Numbered from the stretch's first letter, positions 51,438 through 62,965 are shown. The stretch: 64,000 nucleotides of DNA from Mycoplasma anserisalpingitidis (GCF_007859615.1 NZ_CP042295.1:806001-870000); one strand, 5' to 3'. Numbers and translations: made by a program. Notes: generated from the letters alone by a model not told the origin.

Positions 51438-53345
51438 ATGAGTGATAAATTATTGAAAAATGATTTCTTTACATATGTAAATCAAGATTGATTAAGAAAT
51501 ACTCCAATTCCTTCTGATAGAAGTGAAATAAGTTCGTATTCACAAAAAAGTCTTGAAATCGATGAAGAGTTAAGAAAATTAATGACAAATTGAGCTGGAA
51601 ACGAAAAATTAATTCCTAATGAATATAAAATTAAAGAAATGGTTAATTTTTACAAAATGCTTATTGATGTTGAAAATAGAGAAAAAACAGCATGAAAAAG
51701 CATAAAAAATGAAGTTGATTTAATTTTAAGTATCAATAATTACGATGAAATTTATAAAAAAATCAATGAATTTGAAGAAATTTTAGCTTTCACACCTTTA
51801 CAATTAAGTATTTCTGAAGATTTTATAAACAATAAAATTTACACTATATGAGCAAATGATTATAGAGGTTTATTACCTTCTAAAGAATATTATGAAGATG
51901 AAGAAAAGAAAACAAAGATACTAAATGCTGTTAAAAATGTTGCTTCAAAATTAATGAAGTTATATGGTTTTGATGATAAAAAAATTGAAAATATAATTTC
52001 TCAAGCTTTTGAATTTGATCAATTAGCTGCTCAATTCATGAAATCAAGCGAAGAAAAGGCAGATACAGCTAAATATTACAATCCTTATAAAATAGATGAC
52101 TTTGTTAAAATTTTTAATAATTTTAATGTTAAAGATTACATTTTATATGCAATTAAAGAATTGCCAGATCAAATTATTGTTGAAAATCCAAAATATATTA
52201 ATAACTATAAAAATATCTACAATCAAGAGAATTTTGAAAAATTTAAATCACTTATTTTAGTTAAAAATTTCTTATTCTACGGTTCATTTTTAACTGAAGA
52301 AACTAGAAAAATTTCTTTTGAATTAACTGAAGTTCTTACTGGTGCTAAAGAAAATAAAAGTCTCGAAAAGTGAGCATACTATTTAACATTATCATACTTC
52401 GGTGAAGTTTTTAGTTTATATTATGGTAAGAAAAACTTTAGTGACGAAGCTAAAGAAGATGTCAAAAAAATGGTTTACAAAATAATTGATGTATACAAAA
52501 ATAGACTAAAACAAAATACATGATTGTCAAGTGACACAATTAAAATGGCAATTAAAAAGCTGGAAAAAATTCAACCAATGGTTGGTTATCCAGATTATAT
52601 TGAAAAATATTTTGATGAGTTTAATGTAATAAGTTTCGAAGAAAATGGAGATTTACTAAGTAATTTTAGATATTTGGATAAAGTTGTTACAAGATTTGAA
52701 TATTCAAAATATAATCAAAATGTTGATGAAAATATTTGACATATGGGTTCGTATGAAGTGAATGCTTATTTCAATCCATTTTCTAATAGAATAGTTTTTC
52801 CAGCGGGTTATTTACAAGCTCCATTTTATGATTATAATGCTTCAAGTGGTAAAAATTATGGTGGTTTAGGTATGACAATAGGTCATGAAATTTCTCATGC
52901 CTTTGACAATAATGGTGCACAGTTTGATGAAAATGGTAGTTTCAATAATTGATGAACTGATCAAGATTATGAAAATTTTAAAACCAAAACGAAAAAAATG
53001 ATTGAATTGTTTGATAATTATGATACTGAATTTGGAAAAGTTAATGGAAAGCTTACAGTTTCTGAAAATATAGCTGATAATGGAGGAATTATTTCAGCCT
53101 TAATTGCTGGTTCAAGTGAAAAAGATTTTAACCTTGATGATTTCTTTAAAAATTACGCATATTGCGAAAGAGGTTATGCAAATAAAGAACATTCAATTAG
53201 AAGATTATTAACAGATGTTCACTCACCTGCTAAAGAAAGAGTCAATCTACAACTAAAAAATATTAAGGAATTCCAAGAATTTTACAATATAGAAGAAGGT
53301 GATGAATTATTTTCTAAAAAAGATGATATTTTTGAAATATGATAA
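51438..53345 (+). CDS. pepO: M13 family zinc metallopeptidase (second copy)
   Basis: A 635-residue paralogue of 46100-48004. Zinc motif [17 protein letters not shown], third ligand ENIADNGG and NAYFNPFSNRIVFPAG are intact, and it too ends in a TGA-encoded Trp before TAA. In the ENIAD motif Asn replaces the Cys of the first copy. AGGAGA precedes the ATG. No signal peptide. Both copies look active, so they may differ in substrate. Confidence 0.94.
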
Positions 53346-53352
53346 TATAAAT

Positions 53353-53395
53353 GACGTATTTTATAAAAAATCCATATAAATATACGTCTTTTTTA
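53353..53395 (+). terminator. Terminator after the second M13 peptidase gene
   Basis: The 7-bp stem GACGTAT/ATACGTC (53353-53359, 53382-53388) with a long AT loop is followed by a T-run. Confidence 0.65.
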
Positions 53396-53434
53396 TTTTT
53401 ACGATTAAAATAATTTATATTACAAGGAGAAATT

Positions 53435-55570
53435 TTGATTGAATTAAAAAATATAAGTAAGAAATTTAATGATCAAGTTATCTTTGAGAATTTAAATTTA
53501 AGATTTCCTAAAAATAGGATGATCTTCATTACTGGCAGATCAGGTAGTGGTAAAACAACACTATTAAATTTAATTTTAGGGATTGAAAATTCAGATTCTG
53601 GTGAAATTTATATTGGAGATGAAAAAATAAAACTTAAAGAATACTTGAAAAAAAACAAAATCGACTGTGTTTTTCAAAGTTATAATTTAGTTGAAAATAT
53701 CTCAGCAATGGATAATATTTTAATCGCTAATCAAATAATTGATAGAGATATAGCCAAAACTGAAATAGTAGAATTAGCTAAAAAATTAGATATTTCTGAG
53801 GAAATATTAAATAAAGAAGTAAGTAAATTAAGCGGTGGTCAAAAACAAAGAATAGCAATTTTGAGATCAATAACTAGAGATTCTGAAATTATTTTATGTG
53901 ATGAACCAACAGGAAATTTAGATCAAAATAATAGCGATGAAGTTTTTAAGATTTTAGCTAGTTTAAAGTCTAATAAAACAATAATTATAATTACTCATGA
54001 TGTCAAATCAGCTAAGTGTTATGGCGATTATATTTATGATTTAGAAAAAAATGTTTTAGTAAATAATGAAGTTAACGAAATACAAAATACATTAATCACT
54101 AATAAAATTGAAGTTAAAATAAAAAATTCAAAATTAAAACCAACACTAAAATTAGTATGGTCGGACTACAAAAAGAAATTTGTATTATTTATTTTACTAA
54201 TATTATCATTTGTTTTTTCTACTTTACTTATTTCAACTTCAAATAATTTAATACATATCAATGAAAATATGGTGCAATCTAATGTTAATAAAGCTAATTT
54301 AGATCAATTTAACTTAGTCAAGAAAAATAAAGCAGTATTTACTAAAGAAGAAATTGAAAACATAACGAATAATTTTAATATAAATAGAGTTGTAGAAGAA
54401 TACAAATTTAATGAGCAGTATTATTTAGTTAGTTATAATGATAAAAAAACAGTAATAAATAATTTAGAAATTGAAGGTTATGATAATATAGAGTCGAAAA
54501 GAAATGAAGTTCAAACATATTCAAACAAAGAAATTAAATTTTTGAAAGAAAATGAAATTATATTAAGTGGTAATATATTAGATAAATTTAAAATAAAACC
54601 AGAGGAAATAATAGGAAGCAAAATCAACATTTATAATTATGAATTTAGCGTTGTTGACATAAATTATTTAAGAACTACGGATAATAAATTTATACTAAGT
54701 TTTATAAATCCTAATACTAAATTAAAATTAGTTGAAGATAATTTTTTTGATAATGAAAGTTACATATTAAATTACAATGTCGACAATAAAAAGACACAGG
54801 CAACATTTACAAATTTAATAAATGATAATGACTTAAAAATTATAGATGGTAGAAAAGTTAATAGTAGTAGTGAAATATTAATTTCATCATCAATCTACAA
54901 TTCAAATATTAAATTAAATTTTGAGTATTTATTGCAAACGGAAAATAAAAACACTTATGTTAAAGTTGTTGGAGTTTTTGATTCAGAACAAAAAGCAATA
55001 GCAGGATCAGATGAATTCATAAAAAATATTAATAAAGCACAACCTAATTTTCTAAAAATTTATAGCGATGACTCAGAAATAAATAAAAAAATTCAAAATA
55101 TTAATTACTTATATGAGATTTTCAAACCCTCAACCCAATTTTTAGAAAAAATATTACAAAATTCTTTAGGACTTCATACAACTCTTAAATATGTTTCTTT
55201 ATCAATTTCTTTAATATCGTTTTTGATTTTGATTATAACTGGAAAAATGTTAAATGATTCTAAAACTAAAGAAATAGGAATATTTAAAGTACTAGGAGCC
55301 AAAACTTTTGTATGCATGTTATATCATATAACATCTCTTATTGTAATTTTATTAATAGCAGGTATAATAAGTTTTTCACTTTATTATCCAATTCATTTAT
55401 GGGTTTCTAGTTATATACAACTTATGGAGTTTCAAGTTAACATTGATTGAGTTTACAATTTCAAAGTGGTATCGATTACCTGAATTTCATTAACCATTCT
55501 TTCTATACTAATTTATACTATAATTTCTTTCAAAAAAATTAATGAAAAAACTTCGAATTTATTAAAATAG
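53435..55570 (+). CDS. Fused ABC ATPase-FtsX-type permease (first)
   Basis: A 711-residue exporter half: an N-terminal ATPase of about 225 residues (Walker A GRSGSGKTT, signature KLSGGQKQR, Walker B ILCDEPTGN). Then come a membrane segment, an extracytoplasmic domain of about 290 residues, and three C-terminal membrane segments (LSISLISFLILIITG onward) of FtsX/MacB layout. The start is TTG 53435 after AAGGAGA, the same start type as the related transporter 3 kb away. Such fused proteins appear with bacteriocin and lipoprotein export. The substrate is inferred to be the neighbouring secreted protein. Confidence 0.88.
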
Positions 55571-55769
55571 TTCTAGAAGAAAAGAATATAAAAATCTTAA
55601 AAAACATTCATATACTTTAAATAGTGTTTTTTTTATTTTTAAAATAAATCAAATGAAATTTTATATTCTTGCATTTCTTCCTTATGTATTTGTGTTAATA
55701 AAATTTGTAGTAATACTGAACATTTTTTGATACTTATGTAAATAAATAAAAATATTTGATGGAGAAAAA

Positions 55770-56408
55770 ATGAAAAAAATTATAAAAGGCTTATTATTTT
55801 CATCTACAATTGTTGCAATTGGTGTACCAACCGTAGTAGCAATTGGGTTAAATTCAAAACAAGCTAAAGCTTGAACTGTGGATACTTCTAATATTTCTAC
55901 TAATAAATATGCATATAAACGCGTTAATGGATTAGATTTATTTGTTGCAAATGAAGGAACAGTAGAAGTATCGCACAATTGATTTGTTCCTGATAAAGCA
56001 TACTGGGATGGAAAATCATGATCTAATGTTGTAAAAGATAAGAAACCATACCAAATCCCTTACATTGCTATGACAAACAATTATTGAATTGATTACTGAG
56101 GAATTCATGGAGCAACTTTTTCAGGTGGAATAAGCGCTGGAACAAGTGGAGTAAATGCTTCTTTAGGTGGTTCTGTTTCAATATCAAAATCTGATAAAAG
56201 TTATGAAGAAACACTTACAACAACAAGCAGTGAACGAATAAAAAATGAATATAATGTTTCTGCTAAATTTTCAAGTTGAATCGATGGTTCTGTAAATATC
56301 AAAACACTTTTTAAATTGAATAATTCATATTATGTTTCGGTAGATACTGAAGTTAGTTCTATAAATAAAAATATTTATAATAGTTTTGAAGGTTCGCATT
56401 TTGATTAA
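55770..56408 (+). CDS. Secreted Trp-rich protein, candidate bacteriocin-like product
   Basis: A 212-residue protein with a classic signal peptide: basic MKKIIKG, a hydrophobic core and the type I cleavage site QAKA before Trp. The mature part has several Trp (mostly TGA codons), a Gly/Ser-rich repeat-like stretch (FSGGISAGTSG, NASLGGSVSIS) and strand-forming segments. It has no Cys, so it is not a lipoprotein. GGAG precedes the ATG. Its end overlaps the second ABC gene by 8 bases. The arrangement recalls lactococcin 972-type loci, but the sequence is not clearly of that family. Confidence 0.7.
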
Positions 56409-58557
56409 TATTAAAAACTTAAGTAAAAAATATGAAAACCAATATGTAATAAAAAATCTAAATGTAGAATTTGAGAAAAATAAATTAATTTTCATTACAG
56501 GTAGGTCAGGTTGCGGTAAGTCAACTTTGCTTAATATAATTGGTGGGTTGGAAAAATGTGATTCTGGTGAGATATTATTTGGTAATAACGAAGTAGATTT
56601 TGAAAATAAAAAAGAAGAAATAAAGATAGATTATGTTTTTCAAAATTTTAATCTAATTGAGAATTTAAGTGGTTTACAAAATATTTTAATTTCAAATCAA
56701 ATTATAAATAGAGAAGTTGATGTATCTGATATATATGAAATCGCAAAAGTGCTTAATATTTCCAAAAAAACTTTAAATAAAAAAGTGTCAAAACTAAGTG
56801 GTGGAGAAAAGCAAAGGATTGCGATCATACGTTCATTATCTAGAGGATCTGACATTTTACTTTGTGATGAACCAACTGGAAATTTAGATGCTAAAAATAG
56901 TGATGAGATCTTTAATTTACTTTCAAAATTAAAAGATTCTAAAACTATTATTGTAGTTTCCCACGATCTTGAGTCTGCAAAAAAATATGGTGATTATATC
57001 TTTGATATGGAAACAAAAATGGTGATGGAAAATAAATTACCCTCAGTGGATAAAAAACCAGTCGTTAATGTTAAAAGTCATAAGACAAAATTTAGCAAAT
57101 ATAAACCAATTTTAAGTTTAACTTGATCTGATTTTAAGAGAAAATGATTACTATTTTTATTAGTGCTTTTAACATTTGTAACAACATGCATATCAACAAG
57201 TACAGCTGTTAACTTAACACAAAAAACTTTTAATATAAATTCATCATATAAAAATCAAATTGAGCAAAATATTTACGAAGTTGAAACAAAACACCACTCA
57301 AGTTATATTACCAACTATGATTTAGAACATATTAATGAAAAAGGTTTTGATTACATTTCACAAAATTACATAACACGAATTCCATATTATTATATTAATG
57401 GTGAAAAAACGTTTCTTGAAGATATATTTTTTGTAGATAATGGTGAATATTTATCAAATAATATTTGAATTAATTCAAATAAAAAAATTCCATTTTTAAA
57501 TGATAATGAAATTATTTTAGGAAAAGATATTGTAGATAAATTAAAAATAGAAGATCCTATAGGCAAGAAATTTGAAATACTTATATCAAAAAATGATGAA
57601 GAAATTAAACAAGAATTTACAATAATTGGAATTAATGAAAATATTAATGTTAGAGATATTTATCACACATATTTAAATAAAAATGTTTCATTGAATTGAA
57701 GTTATGACATTGCAAAAATATTTAGTAAAGATGTTTATCTTGAAAATATAACATTGAATGGAAAACCAACACCCACATTGGACTCGACTAAGATACAAAA
57801 AGTCTTACCTCAAAATGACAATATTAAAATTTTAGATGGTCGACATATAGAAAATTATGACGAAATTTTAATTCCATCCAGTGATGTTTATGCGGATAAA
57901 AAATATCTCAACGAATATTTTAATATTGGTGGAATTCATAGAGGTTTTTATGTAAAAGTTGTCGGGATATACGAAAACGATAGTGACGAAATAATGATTT
58001 CCAATGATTTATATAATATAAAAAATGAAAATGTATTCAAGTCTATTAATATTTATACAGATGATAAAATCAAAATAAAAGAGTTAGAAAAAGAAGGTTA
58101 TAGGATTGTTAATTACACAGATGAAGCTATAGCTAAAATTGTAAGTAGTCAAAATTCTACATCAATTATTTTAGCCTATATTTCTTTTGCTTTATCTTTC
58201 TTATCATTGCTCTTCATAACTGTTTTTAGCTTTATGAGTATTCATTCAAAACGTAAAATAATTGGAATATTAAAAATCTATGGTGCAAAACCTTTTCAAA
58301 GTTTAATGTACCATATTTCAAGCATCGTTATATTAATGATATTAACATTAATTGTTTCCTTAATTTTTGTTCAACCCATTCAATTTTTACTATATTCAAA
58401 TATGAATAGTTTTGCTAAAATAACACCTATTGTCACTGAGGTATATGCAAAAACCTTGATTACATGGATAATAATTTTTAGTCTTACCATTTTTATATAT
58501 ACATCAATTTCCCTTAGTACTTTTTTTAAAAAAAGCTTGCTTTTATTAAGAGGTTAA
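56401..58557 (+). CDS. Fused ABC ATPase-FtsX-type permease (second)
   Basis: A 718-residue paralogue of the first transporter: Walker A GRSGCGKST, signature KLSGGEKQR, Walker B LLCDEPTGN, one membrane segment near residue 250, a large extracytoplasmic part and three C-terminal membrane segments. I place the start at TTG 56401 because TTG-ATT begins MINIKNLSKKYE in exact parallel to the first transporter. The TTG lies inside the last codons of the secreted-protein gene, with AAGG upstream. The ATP sites look intact. Both may act as a heterodimer. Confidence 0.87.
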
Positions 58558-58562
58558 TGTCT

Positions 58563-58590
58563 AAAATACAGAATTGGTCTGTATTTTTAT
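58563..58590 (+). terminator. Terminator after the second ABC gene
   Basis: The 10-bp stem AAAATACAGA/TCTGTATTTT (58563-58587) is followed by a T-run. A similar ATACAGA hairpin closes the cluster at 61097. Confidence 0.85.
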
Positions 58591-58789
58591 ATTTATTTGA
58601 TTATTTTGTAAGATCCATAAAAATAAAATGCTCATCGCTTATTACAGAGAATTAAATATATTAAATCAAAGTGTTTGAATGTCTTAACAAATTTTGTTTT
58701 ATTTTATTTTTGATCCATACCTGTGATTCTTAAACCCAAAAATAATATATTTATATCAAAATTTATTAAAATAAAATCAGAAAGGAAAA

Positions 58790-60421
58790 ATGAAAAAAAT
58801 ATATAAAAAATATTTATTGATTTCAAGTTTAATTCTTGGAACATTGTTTATTTCTATTCCAACAGTAATTTTAGTTAGTAAAAAAATTAAGACTAAAAGA
58901 ACAATTAATTCATTACCATTTATGATCGTAGAACCACTTAATACTGATATATATGATGATTTAATTGAATCTAAATTAGTCGAAAATAAAGGTTTTATAA
59001 ATATATATAATACAAAAGAAGTATCATCATTAGATACATTATATGAATTTAATAAACTTTCAAAGCTATTGAATTCTGATAATATGTGATTAAATAACCA
59101 AATCAGTGAACTGATTAATACGGTTAATTTTGAAACATATAGCTATGATACTGATTTTATAAAGTCTTTGTATTTATCTGAAGAAAATAATAAGTTAAAT
59201 TTATATAAACTTGATAAGAATATAGAAAAATTTTGAAATTATGAATTGTGTATTTTTGAATTTTTTCCTTATTCTGATACTAATTTAGATTATATTGTAA
59301 CAATGTCATCTAGAATTTATAATTTTTTTATAGATAAACATATTGATAAATTTAAAGACAAATATAATTTTGCACGTTATGCTGAGTATGTTTTGAATAA
59401 TTTTAATTTAGATAAAACAGATGATTGGGTTATTATAGAATGTTTATATACTATTATTAATTCAAAAAGTAATGTCAAATTAAAAACTGATGAGATTAAA
59501 AAATGACTTGATCAAAAAATCGATATATTAATTAATACAGATTTACATTATTCTGAAATTATTTTAAAGTTTTTTTATAATGATAATTGAGAAAATATTT
59601 TAAAAGAAAAACTTTCCCAAATGTCAGAAATTACACTTCTTGAAAAATATCCAAATTGAATTTATGATTATATGATTTTATTTAATGATGAAAAATCAAA
59701 TGATTTACTAATTAAGTATATAAAAAATAATCAAAATTGATTATATTCATGATATACATTCTCATCATTAAATATATATTTTAGTTTATGTATAACTAAA
59801 AATAGTGAAATTTATTATTCTAAAATATCTAATTCAATAGAAAACAATATTAATGAATTAATTAATAATAATGACTATCAAAACATAAAAAATTTAATTG
59901 AGATGTATTTTTACATAAAAATAATTTACAAATATGATAAAAACTTTTTAAGTATGAATTCATTAAAAATTATTGAAAAATTAAATGATTGAATGAAATA
60001 TAACCGTTCAAATACGGCATATTTATATGCACTAAAATCATTAAATATTTTGGCTAACGAGAATGAAACAACATACATTTACAATGAACAGCTTGAACTA
60101 GTAGACGAAAATATTGATAATTTTAATTTAAATACTAATAATATGTCCATTGATCATGCAGTAAATTTAATGTTTATTGCTAAATTGGTGGGTTCTAATA
60201 AATATGACGAATTAAAAGATAAAGTGTTAAAAAACAAAGAATCCTTTACCAAAAATACTATTGAATTATCAATATTTTATGAATTGAAAGAAAACATTAA
60301 AATGTTAAATTTAAGCACAGAATTTTCAGATGTATTAAATTATTATGATGATATGTTTATCAATATTATTCCTGAAAATTCAAACAAAGCCATAGAAATA
60401 TATTTCAAAAACAGTATTTAA
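58790..60421 (+). CDS. Membrane-anchored protein of unknown function (543 aa)
   Basis: An N-terminal basic stretch and one hydrophobic segment (YLLISSLILGTLFISIPTVIL) are followed by about 510 residues that are almost all helical, with many Asn, Tyr and Trp. Repeated short helix pairs suggest an alpha-solenoid. No Cys lipobox is present. TGA Trp codons are numerous (for example KFWNYE, QNWLYSW). AAAGGA precedes the ATG. It lies between the transporter pair and the signal peptidase, so it may be a scaffold, receptor or immunity protein; that is inference. Confidence 0.7.
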
Positions 60422-60460
60422 CATTATTAATATAAATATAAAAGACATTGTAGTTAAACC

Positions 60461-60525
60461 AGAACAAAAGTGATAAAATGCCGTGAACTTTTGTTCTACA
60501 AGTATATGATACCCACAGGTTGTGG
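60461..60525 (+). promoter_or_regulatory. Structured leader upstream of the signal peptidase gene
   Basis: A perfect 11-bp stem AGAACAAAAGT/ACTTTTGTTCT spans 60461-60497. It is followed by a small stem CCACA/TGTGG near 60513-60525. There is no T-run after the first hairpin, so it is not a clear terminator. The stretch has more G and C than the surrounding DNA. It may control the downstream gene. Confidence 0.4.
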
Positions 60526-60581
60526 CATAGATAACAACAAATGAAAATAAAATTAAACATTGAAAAAAGGAATAAATAAGT

Positions 60582-61052
60582 ATGGATATCCTTCAAAATT
60601 ATAAAAACAAAAAAAAGATTTTATTAAGTGTTTTTTTAATCATAATTTTCATGACACTAATATCTGTATTTTTTGCTAAATTTATAATTATTAAAATTGA
60701 TGGTGTTTCAATGTTACCTCATTACAAAAATGATAGCCTTCATCTAGTTATAAAAACTAATAATTTTACAAATTTAGACGATGTACTAATTAACAAAAAC
60801 GAATCATTAATAATTAAAAAATTGGTAGGATTAAGTGGCGATTATATATTCATATCAAATAATAAAATTTTGCTAAACAATCAAGACATAACTAATTATT
60901 TTATTACTGATAATTTTATAACCGACGAAATTAATATTATTGTTCCGAATAATTCATATTTTGTTTTAGGAACAAATTTATCTAAAAGTAATGATAGTTT
61001 AGATTTTGGTTTTTTAACCAAAGAATCAATGATAGGTAAACTATTAATTTAA
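60582..61052 (+). CDS. Type I signal peptidase (S26)
   Basis: A 156-residue membrane-anchored peptidase. After one N-terminal hydrophobic segment come the catalytic Ser in DGVSMLPHYKN, the catalytic Lys in IIKKLVGLSGDY, and the box-E region NSYFVLGTNLSKSNDSLDFG. It cleaves signal peptides after A-x-A on the outer face of the membrane. The secreted protein at 55770 has such a site (AKA). Many mycoplasmas lack a recognisable type I enzyme, so this copy in an export cluster is notable. AAAGGA precedes the ATG. Confidence 0.88.
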   Translation: MDILQNYKNKKKILLSVFLIIIFMTLISVFFAKFIIIKIDGVSMLPHYKNDSLHLVIKTNNFTNLDDVLINKNESLIIKKLVGLSGDYIFISNNKILLNNQDITNYFITDNFITDEINIIVPNNSYFVLGTNLSKSNDSLDFGFLTKESMIGKLLI

Positions 61053-61096
61053 TATTGATTAACCCTACAATGAAGATTTATTAACTTACATTTTAC

Positions 61097-61122
61097 AATA
61101 CAGATTAATTCTGTATTTTTTT
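61097..61122 (+). terminator. Terminator after the signal peptidase gene
   Basis: The 8-bp stem AATACAGA/TCTGTATT (61097-61117) is followed by seven T. Confidence 0.85.
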
Positions 61123-61147
61123 ATTTAAACTCAAAATTGACTTGTAA

Positions 61148-61159
61148 TATAATAAAAAT
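61148..61159 (+). promoter_or_regulatory. -10 box of lplA, leaderless spacing
   Basis: TATAAT at 61148-61153 ends 6 bases before the ATG at 61160; no Shine-Dalgarno and no -35 at the usual distance. Confidence 0.6.
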
Positions 61160-62140
61160 ATGAAAATATTTAGAATAAAATCAACCAGTCCATATACGAC
61201 TTTAAGTTTAGAAGAATTAATTACAAGTGACTCTGAAATGACAGGAGATATCTTTTTAATTTATCAACATGATAATGCTGTAATTATAGGAAGAAATCAG
61301 AATGCTTATGAAGAAATAAAGAGGGATTATATCGAAGAAAATAAAATTGAATTAGCAAGAAGAATCAGCGGTGGTGGAGCTGTTTATCATGATTTAGGAA
61401 ATATTAATTTCTCATTTATTACTAATTACGATAAAAAAGCAGGATATGAAAAATTTTTAAAACCAATTATTAGCTTTTTAAATTCATTAGGTTTAAATGC
61501 AGAATTTCATGGTAGAAATGATATTTTGTGTAATGGAGCTAAAATAAGCGGTAATGCGCAATTCATTAAAGGAAATAGGATAGTTTCGCATGGGACTTTA
61601 TTATTTGATGTGGATTTAACAAAATTATCTAACGCCTTGAATCCCTCAAAATTAAAATTAGAATCTAAAGGAGTTCAATCAATTCGCCAACGGGTAACAA
61701 ATATAGCAAAAGAACTTAATTATTCAATGAAAGTTGAAGAGTTTATAGAAAAGTTAATGGAACATTTTGTCAAAAACGGAGATGGTGAAATTGCAGAAAT
61801 TCCATATGAAAAATATGAAAACAAACTAAGAGAGATGATTGAATTCAAAAAATCTAATGAATGACTTTACAACAAAAATGCCGATTTTCAAGCATCAAAT
61901 GCTAAAAAATTCCCAGGTGGTATTTTAAAAATAAAATACAACATAGAAAACAACAAATTCAAAGAAATTGTTTTCGAAGGTGATTTTTTAAGTAAATTGG
62001 ACGTCAATGAAATTATAGATAACTTTATTGGTTTAGATTATTCAAAAGATGCTGTTACTAATGTACTAACATCGATTAAATTTGAAGAATATTTTGGAAC
62101 TCTACAAATTAATGAAATTTTAGAATTGATTTTTGGTTAA
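61160..62140 (+). CDS. lplA: Lipoate-protein ligase A
   Basis: A 326-residue ligase that activates lipoate with ATP and attaches it to a lysine of E2 or GcvH-type proteins. The lipoate-binding RRISGGGAVYHD, the motif KISGNAQ with catalytic Lys, and SHGTLLFDVDL are visible, with the C-terminal accessory domain after about residue 235. One TGA Trp joins the two parts. The stop overlaps the start of the hydrolase gene. Confidence 0.95.
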
Positions 62141-62946
62141 TGCTTTTAAGAGATAAAATAAACAATTTTGAAATAAATTATTATATTGAGGATATTCAAA
62201 ATGATAAACCAACTGTACTTTTCTTACATGGTTTTGCGGACAGTTATCGAACTTTTATAAAACTTTTTAATTCAAATGAATATAATTCTGTGGCTATAGA
62301 TTTTCCTGGATGTGGACAATCGGTTTACAATAATGAATTAAAAATTGAAGATTACCAAAATTTAGTTGAAGAATTTATAAACAAAAACTTTAGTAATAAA
62401 AATATATTTATTGTATCTCACTCTCTTGGTTCTGCATCAGCATTGTATGCTCTTAAAAATAATAAAAATGTTAAATATTGTTTATTAATAGCTCCTTTTA
62501 ATTATTTAATAGCAAATGATTATGAACATGTCCAAATAATGTCTAATAGATTGCTGCCTAAAACTTTTGAGAATATTTATGAGTCTTACACATCATTGTT
62601 TTACAACCCAAGTGAATTAGTGAAGAATGCAGCAGAAAGACGTGCAATTAGTTTTGAAACAATTTCAAAACAAAGATTAAATAATTTTGAATATATGGTC
62701 AAAAATCAAATACTAAATAAAGAATATAATAATTCAATTAAAGAATTGTTCGCTCAAAAAAATTATTCAATTATCAGTGGTTTTGAAGATAAATTTGTAC
62801 CCATTAATGATTTAAAACAAGTGATTTTAGACAATAATTATATTGATTTAGAAATCATAAGTAATTGTGGACACGCAACTATTTATGAAGGCTACAACAA
62901 TGTGAAAAATAAAATTTCACAAATGTTAAAAAGCGGAAAATTATAA
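62140..62946 (+). CDS. Alpha/beta hydrolase
   Basis: A 268-residue alpha/beta-hydrolase with oxyanion HGFAD, nucleophile elbow SHSLGS, the acid Asp in GFEDKFVPIND and His in CGHATIYEGY. It could be an esterase or lipase; the substrate is unknown. It is translationally coupled to lplA by one-base overlap, a pairing seen in other mycoplasmas. Confidence 0.9.
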   Translation: MLLRDKINNFEINYYIEDIQNDKPTVLFLHGFADSYRTFIKLFNSNEYNSVAIDFPGCGQSVYNNELKIEDYQNLVEEFINKNFSNKNIFIVSHSLGSASALYALKNNKNVKYCLLIAPFNYLIANDYEHVQIMSNRLLPKTFENIYESYTSLFYNPSELVKNAAERRAISFETISKQRLNNFEYMVKNQILNKEYNNSIKELFAQKNYSIISGFEDKFVPINDLKQVILDNNYIDLEIISNCGHATIYEGYNNVKNKISQMLKSGKL

Positions 62947-62965
62947 AATTATATTAGGGGTTTTT

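Noticed and set aside
55770-56408. Naming the secreted protein lactococcin 972
   Set aside because: It is more than twice the length of that precursor and lacks a clear family motif; only the gene neighbourhood is similar.
60405-60596. Minus-strand 63-codon frame between the 543-residue gene and the signal peptidase gene
   Set aside because: It runs through the strong hairpin at 60461-60497, overlaps both neighbours and has no start signals.
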